Made by a program: the position numbers and the translations under genes. 64,000 bases of DNA from Merluccius polli. Taxonomy: Eukaryota; Chordata; Actinopteri; Gadiformes; Merlucciidae. Shown here piece after piece: positions 47,418-64,000 of the stretch. The notes under the pieces are model-generated. The model was not told where the DNA came from. It searched no databases and was given only the letters and a program-made list of their open reading frames with translations. How positions within the stretch are numbered: the first letter of the stretch is position 1; every line of letters starts with the position of its first letter. The stretch is taken from the NCBI GenBank assembly GCA_030340625.1, contig JAOPHQ010003992.1, positions 177,001 through 241,000 of the forward strand, written 5' to 3'.

Positions 47418-47804
47418 TTAAAGGAACACTTCACCCATTTGCATTAAACGTTGCTCACCCATTTGCATTAAACATTGCATCGTTCCCCAGTCATATTTTT
47501 GAATGGTCGTGAACATTCACTCATTTTCCCCTGAGACAGGAGAAATCCGTATTACACTTCCTAGTTCAAATGACGTAAAATGACGATTTTTGCGTCATTT
47601 GTACTAGGAAGTGGGTTTTTTTGGGGGGGGGTTGGGGGGTTCTAGTGACTCAAAAATCGTCATGTTACGTCATTTGAACTAGGAAGCGTGAGAGGTAAAT
47701 ACGGATTTCTCCCGTCTCAGGGGAAAATTAGTGAATGTTGCAAAAATATGACTGGGTTTCTAACGATGCAACGTTTAATGCAAATGGGTGGAGTGTTCCT
47801 TTAA
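47418..47804. mobile_element. TTAA-flanked foldback element
   Basis: TTAA at 47418-47421 and 47801-47804 bracket a nearly complete inverted repeat. The left arm starts AGGAACACTTCACCC; the complement of the right starts AGGAACACTCCACCC, and the arms then agree through 'atttgcattaaacgttgc', 'cccagtcatatttttg', 'ttttcccctgagac' and 'tagttcaaatgacgtaa' for about 150-180 bp. The left arm has an extra internal duplication around 'cccatttgcattaaac'. A G/T-rich loop separates the arms. Kolobok-like by target and AGG start. Confidence 0.88.
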
Positions 47805-47825
47805 GCCACACCCGTTGTCCTCCTA

Positions 47826-47945
47826 CATGTGGATGTAGAAGGATCAGCAGAACAGAGAATTATGTAGGGACTACGGGTGTGGCTTAACATACACCTGTTG
47901 TCCCTACATAATTCTCTGTCCTGCTGATCCTCCTACATGCAGATG
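47826..47945. repeat. Inverted repeat, about 55-bp arms
   Basis: Arms 47826-47880 and 47890-47945 share 'ggatcagcag', 'acagagaattatgtaggga' and 'gggtgt'-like sequence in opposite orientation with a 9-bp loop. It lies immediately next to the foldback element. Confidence 0.88.
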
Positions 47946-48433
47946 TTTTATCTTCCCATGGCTATCCTTCCATACAACATATACCTAATGCTTTTTAAAC
48001 ATTTTCTTCAATGAATAATAAAACAGAAACAATTTTGTTATACTTGTGCTACTTACTTACTTACTTACTCCAAGGACTTCTTCTAATGATCTGACAGAAC
48101 AATCTTTAACACCATTAAATATTGCAGCTGTTGAGATGAGTCACTGGAGGTATTCAACGTTGATCTCAACCTCTTGAGGCCCACCATGAGTTCTGAGGGC
48201 ATTAACAAGCAAAATGGAAGCATACACAATCTGCAGGTTGAAGATGATTGACAACTGTCTCTAGGATGTAAATCATTAGGAAAAACAACGTGATACCTTT
48301 GTTGTTGTGGATTTTACGCCGATGATTATCTTCCTACCTCAGACTGGACATGCAAATTGGGGATTGCTGTAGAAATTTGTCATAATATAAGTTTAAATAA
48401 TTTCCGTAACAACCCCAGAAGAAAGGGAAAGGC

Positions 48434-48477
<44 letters not shown>

Positions 48478-50479
48478 AGCATCAAATAAAACCCTCCAAA
48501 ACATTGACAAAGGAAGTCATTAGCCTACACATTGCATTGTGCACAATGTGCTCTTTTCATTTTAATAAGCCCCTGGAATATCCTTAAGACTATTAAATTG
48601 ACCTCGCTTGGATATTACTGGGAACTTGTTCTTGCAATTACAGCCTATCCTTTCCCAAAGATGCTATGCTCATGTCAGCACCATTTCTATGATATGAAAA
48701 TGGTGATCATTTTTACCTCTCTAACAATCAGTGTTGTACAATCCCCCTTCTTTAAGTGAATATGATAATTGTTATCCATATGCGTATTGACAAATATGTA
48801 GAAATACAGAATGCAAATAGGACCAAGGTAGCTTGGTCCTGTGTGCATGCTGGACCTAGTCAATTCTTTAAACTGTTGTTAGCTTCTTCACCACCCATAT
48901 TAAACCATTCAAAACTAAAGTAATACTATGGAAACTGGCAAGATAAAGCATTCTTTTAAAAATCGGGATAAAAAAATAAATAAAATCGATAAAGCCAAAG
49001 TCTTAACTCATTTAGAAGTGCATCATTACCAAGCTGCATTACAAAGAAGTCAATGCTACAGTTAAGTCCTATCCATGTCTAAAGCCTTCTAAAGCTCACA
49101 CCGTTTCTAAAGCCTCCATTTCATCCAAAGTGTCTCATATAAGAGCAATGCAGAACAGCGGGTTCTTAGCAAAAGCATCTGACTCTCGACGGCAATAGGA
49201 ACAGACCAGGCAACATACTCCAAGAAAGATATGGTGAGTGCAAAACGCTCCATGTCCTCGATATTGATTTTCTTTTAGGTGCTCGCCAAGTCAGGAAGGA
49301 GAGGACTGCTTCCCACTTTTCCTTCTATTCTTGATGTGCATTCTGAGCTACGCATCAAGGCACATATCCTTGAGGAGAGGCATTATACAAGTCAAGATTT
49401 AGGTGGGGTGTTTTTTTTTTGTTTTTTTTTACTGTTGTGATGTCAACATCTCAAGCCAAAGCAATGTCTGTGTAGAATACCCTTTTTTCTTTCCAACCAA
49501 TTCAAAAACTGATTCACTGACCGGCGATCAATGAATCAATCTTACCGTTTACCACAGACGGCATTCATTTTTAACTCAACAGATATGCTCCTGGGGCTAC
49601 AGGCTTTCGGAGAAATGGTACAATGCAAAGTTAATAATGATAAGTCATGTAAACAAATATAAGGCAGACATGGCTTCACAAATACTGAAGAAGAACAAAT
49701 TGAGAACAAATTGCAGGAAACAGGTTGCAAGTTGTTTGGAAGTTTTTTTTAATGTAATTGTCTACCTTCGTCAATCACGTTTTCTCTACGTATCTTTTGA
49801 TGACTTTCCTTTTTGTTATCCAGTCACTTCCAAACTGGCTTTTGAAAACAAATATGAATATTAACTTTTTACAACTCATTTAACTTTAACTACTCATTTC
49901 CATATTGTTCTTGTTGTTTATGAACACTTTGTATGCTAATTTCCATAATAAATAAATTACGGAAATTAATGGGTTGGACCAGGAATTGGCTGACATAATT
50001 TATTGAACAGGTGAAGATGATATTTGGATGTATTTCATTTTGCGTGCCATTAAACAAATATTTAACTGCAGTTTTCCAATACTACCAAATTGGAATAGGT
50101 GTTTCTTTAAATTAGACAAGTAATTGGATGAATGGTTATAAGTAGAGACGACCTTCTTGGGATCAAATGCTACAGTAAGAGCAATTAATTTATAGATATA
50201 ATACAATTTTCCTTACGTCTTGCTCTGGCTCAAAGCAATTTAACACCCTGCTTCCAGCAATTAATGAGAACAGAATCCATTTTGTTCTATATTCACCATT
50301 AACGTTTCGATTTACACATGTACTCTCCCACAGAGAATGTGTTATGGCATGACAAATGAGTTTGGTTTAACATTAGATTATTTTTCCTGTGGGAATTTAA
50401 ATACAAAAATATAGTGTGACTGACAGAGACGGGAGAAAAATAAAAAGCAAAACTGCTTTTTTCAAAAAGCAATTCTTAT
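47946..50479. other. Intergenic stretch with no recognised gene
   Basis: Contains (TA)n at 48437-48475. No supported exon. It lies 3' of the CNTNAP5-like gene. Confidence 0.5.
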
Positions 50480-50485
50480 TTTATT
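50480..50485 (-). terminator. Candidate polyadenylation signal of the CNTNAP5-like gene
   Basis: AATAAA on the minus strand about 1.75 kb after the stop codon, followed by T-rich sequence. Other AATAAA words occur nearby, so the choice is uncertain. Confidence 0.25.
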
Positions 50486-52230
50486 AAACATATAATAATA
50501 GTATACTTGTACAATTATATCCATACAAAACCAGTCCTTTAAATAAACACAATATCAACATGAGTACAAAAAAGGTCTGAGTCTTCGAGGTTGTTTATAA
50601 CTTGCTGTCAAGGACACTTTAATTTGAAAGAAAACAAGTTTTCAGACAATACTCTTGTAATTTCCTACCGTGAGTGTTTGTTAAACACTTGATAAAAGAA
50701 AATACACTTGTTGGAAAGCCTATGCAGCGCTCACAAAAGTATCTTTTTTCATCATCTGCTTCAATGATCTTAAAGTTGCCCTTAAGCTGTTTCAAACCAC
50801 ACCATATGCATTTGTTGAAAAAGAAAACAAAGAGTGGCAGGGAACCCATACTGTCACATCTTGTCTTAGGTCTCAGGGCGCAACTGTGCACCGTAATCGA
50901 CTCGAATTGACTGTGATTTGATCTTGATCATTTCTGCTACATGGCTGTCCATCCATATCTAACTTGGGAAGAAAAGAGAAAAAACATACACGAAGCACAC
51001 GCAAAGAAACAAAAAACAAACCTCCAATTTTCTGATGAAAAATAATAAGTTTATGTTTTCAATCCACCATACTTCATCCATTCATAGAAGAAACAAATCC
51101 ATAAAGCGTCTAATAACCATCCAGGATTCTAACACAGGACTGAGTGAAACAGACTAACAAATTAAGTTAAAGAAAATATATAAAATCATAACATATCATA
51201 TGCAAGTTAGGTTAACACAATCACCTTTTTTTCTTTAAGGAAAAAAAACCAAAAAACCAGAGCAGTTTTGTTTGTTGTGTGCAAGGGATCAGACAGCAGG
51301 TGCTACTGTACACGTTGCTAGATTATCCTATTCTTTACTCGCTATAGGCCGGCCCCATCTTCAGGACAGAAGAGCCTACAGAAAAGCAATCGGTTAAAAG
51401 GGTAGGTCGCTTCCATTGACCTGGCACTCCTTCCTCAATGCGGAAGTGCATCACCAAACAAATTTCCCCATGTGGCTTGACAAGTATTGATATTGATTGG
51501 CCCCGAGTCTGATTTGGACATTGGACATCTCTGAGGTGCAAAATCTTCTAAATGCTGTGTACTTGTTGGGCTCAGTTTTCCAAAAGGCCATTTGGGTGGC
51601 GTTTTGTTTTTTTTTGTACTGGATGCCTCATCCTGGACTGCTGCATCCACATCACAGCCAACCACAGTCAATGGGTTTCTCCTCGGAAATGCCACACAAA
51701 CCTTTGGCACCGATCATAGGTTTCAATCGCTTGGGCCCCGAGGTCTTCTAGTGAACCTGAAGAACACAGATACACACGTCCATGTCCTGTGTGGCCCAGA
51801 TCCTCCTCTGCAGAAGCCTCCTGTCGCTTATTGTCAGCACTGGCTTAGGCTGGGCAGGCGCGCACACACACACACACACACACACCAATGTCACCGGCTA
51901 AATTACCTGTTCTACTGAGAATCTACATCACAAAGCAGTGGTTGGTAGGGTGGGGGTGGGCGTCGGCACTGGCATCGGTGGTATCCCCCCTACCCCACCT
52001 CACCCCCACCACCCTCCCTCTCCACCCCCCCCCCCCCCCCCCCCAACACACACATATACTGTCAAAGACAGTCCATCTGTCTAATTTCTTCCTACTGAGA
52101 AAGTCCAGGGACGTGTTTTCGCGTGTGGACAAGTCGGGTCATAAACAGAGGAGAAAGAGAGGTAAGCGATGAGTCTGAGAGTTTCTGGCTGCAGAGCGCC
52201 AATGGCGGTGCATGCTTGCGTGTGTCCCCG
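50486..52230 (-). other. Probable 3' UTR and flank of the CNTNAP5-like gene
   Basis: No introns or ORFs with motifs. Contains (CA)n at 51862-51884 and poly-C at 52026-52043. Its 3' UTR status is inferred from its position after the stop codon only. Confidence 0.35.
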
Positions 52231-61628
<9,398 letters not shown>

Positions 61629-62773
61629 CTGGAAAACCAAAACGCAGGGGGAGGGAGAGGAGGAGGAGAAGGGGATATTGTTAAATGTATTTAAAGAGGA
61701 AGATTCATCAAAAAAAAGTATATTCGTAAAGTCAAGTCCATTTTTGAGCCTATTGGACTCAAACTCACAAATTGACTATAACCTTACTAAAACCAACAGA
61801 CCCCTTTTCACTCGTAGTTCATTCACTAGGGATCATTAATCCTCCATGCCAGATAGGGCGCAGTGTGAGCTGAGAGCATATCGATGGCCTATGTGTAAAG
61901 CTTGGCGCATAGGGTTGCTAGGCGACCCGAATAAACAGGACTATTAGCTTCACTGCAGTAGGATTTTGGTCAGTAAGCAGCACTGTAAATTGCTGTGGAA
62001 TTGCAGGTTAACAACCTGTTTGCAGAAATTTGTAGGCAGCACAGAAAACTACCAGGAACTGATGTGGGGTTTCAATCTCTCGCAGTTTTACAATCCTGAG
62101 AAGCTCCCCCAGCCCCTATGTAGTACAGTACAGACGTAAACAAGCTATTTTAATTTCTTGAAAAATGGCCAAAAATGTATATGTTAACCATGGCATTATT
62201 TTAACTGAGTTGTGTACCATGTGACGATGTAATTCAGAGCCATGAAGGTTTTGAACGGTGCAACCTAGGCTGTACTTTTGCTGCACAATCCATAGAGCTG
62301 AAGGGCAACAAACCATCGTGTTGAAGCGCAACAAACCATGAAGGGCATTCGTAAACTACGGCTCCAGCCACTGCATAATATCTGTAGAGCCCTTTACAAT
62401 GACGTACGCCAGTGTACCTGTGTAGTATTTGGTTGCATTATGACTGGATAGCAGCATAAGGGGGGATCTTCTAGGTTTTTAATTAAATTGTCAAATAGTG
62501 CAATGATTGGAGCAAAATGCATGGTGTTGTCTAACTAAGTGAAGTTAGTAAATTATTTTTCCTAGACTGACCAGAGGTAGAACAGAACAGTCAAATTTAA
62601 GCATGTTCTCCGCAGATACCTGAGCCCTTTTTATCTTCAGCCTTTTCTGAGCATTGAGAACTTTAACAATCTTCACACACCCACTACTAGTTCACCTGAA
62701 TTATCACAACTTGTCATTATAAAAATGTCACTCCTTGGGCTCATATCCCTGCCTTGACACATGTCAGCAAAAC
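61629..62773. other. Probable intron of the CNTNAP5-like gene
   Basis: No further exon recognised. A purine-rich patch lies at 61645-61670. Confidence 0.5.
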
Positions 62774-63128
62774 TAATTTGGATCTAGCAGTCCTACTGTG
62801 ATATTGCAGAACTTCTGAGTGATGACGGCACATAACGTGGGCCGGGAACCAAAAACTGAAAGGGGCGGAGTTACGCCTTTGTTTCCTGTTTCATTACGGA
62901 GATATTCTACCAAAGAGAAACTCATTTGCGTAAGTGGATGAAGCTTTCAGAAGGGGATTTTAAGAAGTGTATTTCTACGGTGGCCAGTCTACACAGTGAT
63001 GCTTTGAAACCTTTACGGACATTTTTTAAAAAAACGTTTCCCACCGGGAAGTTTACTAGTGCTTGCCCCAGTTTGTGTTTGCTGTTACCGAATTATGCGC
63101 TTACAGATCTCTGCCTCCAGCAACATGA
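62774..63128 (+). repeat. Interspersed repeat family A, copy 2
   Basis: Collinear with 836-1151 (see that entry). Copy 2 also has 'agagaaactcattt', which is missing from copy 1 but present at 5310. Confidence 0.75.
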
Positions 63129-64000
63129 TAACACGTCCCCAGTCCTTCCTTGAACTCTCTGTATTTTTTTTATCTCAGTGTTTGAATTTGAGCTGAAACA
63201 GGGAGTTCACTTACATTTTAAAACTTTTTATTCCTCTGTTATACAATCTCCACACCACATCTTCGCATTGAATGACTGTCGAACTAAATATATTTTGACA
63301 ATTAAAAAAGTTTAAGTGTCAAATAAAAATGTAAAGACAGAACAGTGAATATTGAAGTGCAAATGTGAACTTGAGTTGCCCTTCCATTCACACTCTTAGC
63401 AGCGCCTCAGTTGGCTGGGGCTATCTTTATACTACAGTATTAGAAAATGTTCTCTCCTTAAGAAGATCAGCATGTCAACGCTTTCAGGCAGCAGACGACA
63501 CTTTTGACAGTTTCTCCCAAAAAATAAAATAAAAAATCCCCTCTGATATATCCGAAACTGCACCACATATGCTGTTGCCGTCAGGCACTGGAGATATGCT
63601 TCTGTTCTTTCCATGTCCCTCTCGCGTCTCCAGATCTTTGCAGGGACTGTAGGGGCAGCAGGCTCACCGACAGTCGGTGGAGGAGAAGAAAGTTCCCAAG
63701 GATGACTTCTAGTGTCTTGGAGGAAGTTGGGACTTCTCGGCTCCCTCTCAGACAATTACAACCGACGTTGTCCACGTTTAAAGCGGCGGTTGCAGGGGGC
63801 TTGGTCACATGACACCATCAACATGGTGCACGTGAAGGCGTGTGTGTCCCCGTCTGCACCCTCAGGAACAAAATGATCACCAAACCCCTTCCCTTGCATG
63901 CATCTGTCATCAACGAAACCTCCACTTGTGACTCCAAACGTGACTCACATCATTAAAAAACAATGGATGGATGAACCCATTGTTCGCGTGTTGCATAAAC
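63129..64000. other. Right-edge stretch, no recognised gene
   Basis: The minus-strand frames at 63432 and 63581 have no motif I recognise. Probably still intron of the CNTNAP5-like gene. Confidence 0.45.

Overview
This is vertebrate, almost certainly teleost fish, nuclear DNA. It has a spliced vertebrate neural gene, a near full-length Rex3 retrotransposon (a fish LINE), L2-type LINE tails, a tRNA-derived SINE, many short DNA transposons with clear target-site duplications, and very abundant (CA)n, (TA)n, (GA)n and poly-C tracts. There is no operon structure and almost no other coding sequence.

The one confident protein-coding gene is on the minus strand at the right end (52231-61628). It comprises the last six coding exons of a contactin-associated protein (Caspr/neurexin IV family), best matched by its cytoplasmic tail to CNTNAP5. 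The exons join in one continuous frame (298 residues plus stop, after two bases completing a split codon) and encode the last laminin-G domain(s), a juxtamembrane linker, the transmembrane helix and a short tail ending KEYYI. The 5' part lies beyond the right edge. Everything to the left looks like the repeat-rich gene desert 3' of this gene, with some stretches that read like conserved regulatory DNA.

Layout. 1-5.4 kb: microsatellites, a 28S rDNA fragment split by a hAT-like insertion, and an unusual 21-bp-phased array of palindromic hexamers (3978-5309). 5.4-13 kb: low-feature DNA with several short DNA elements. 13.2-15.3 kb: a purine minisatellite and a decayed hAT-type transposase. 15.6-19.5 kb: a TA-flanked inverted-repeat element, a solo LTR and a complete short LTR element with 5-bp target duplications. 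21.5 kb: a TTA-flanked Harbinger-like element. 22.4-24.6 kb: dense simple repeats. 28.4-32.7 kb: a nested block, an L2-like LINE containing an inverted-repeat segment that contains Rex3. 34.6-38.4 kb: two copies of one short element, each inside a (TA)n tract. 39.7-48 kb: palindromes, foldback elements, a SINE-like copy and a candidate enhancer block. 50.5-61.6 kb: the CNTNAP5-like gene end, with a 25-copy 52-bp minisatellite in one intron and further short elements. 61.6-64 kb: intron or upstream sequence.

Mobile-element identities rest on ends, target duplications and motifs read by eye. No database search was possible.
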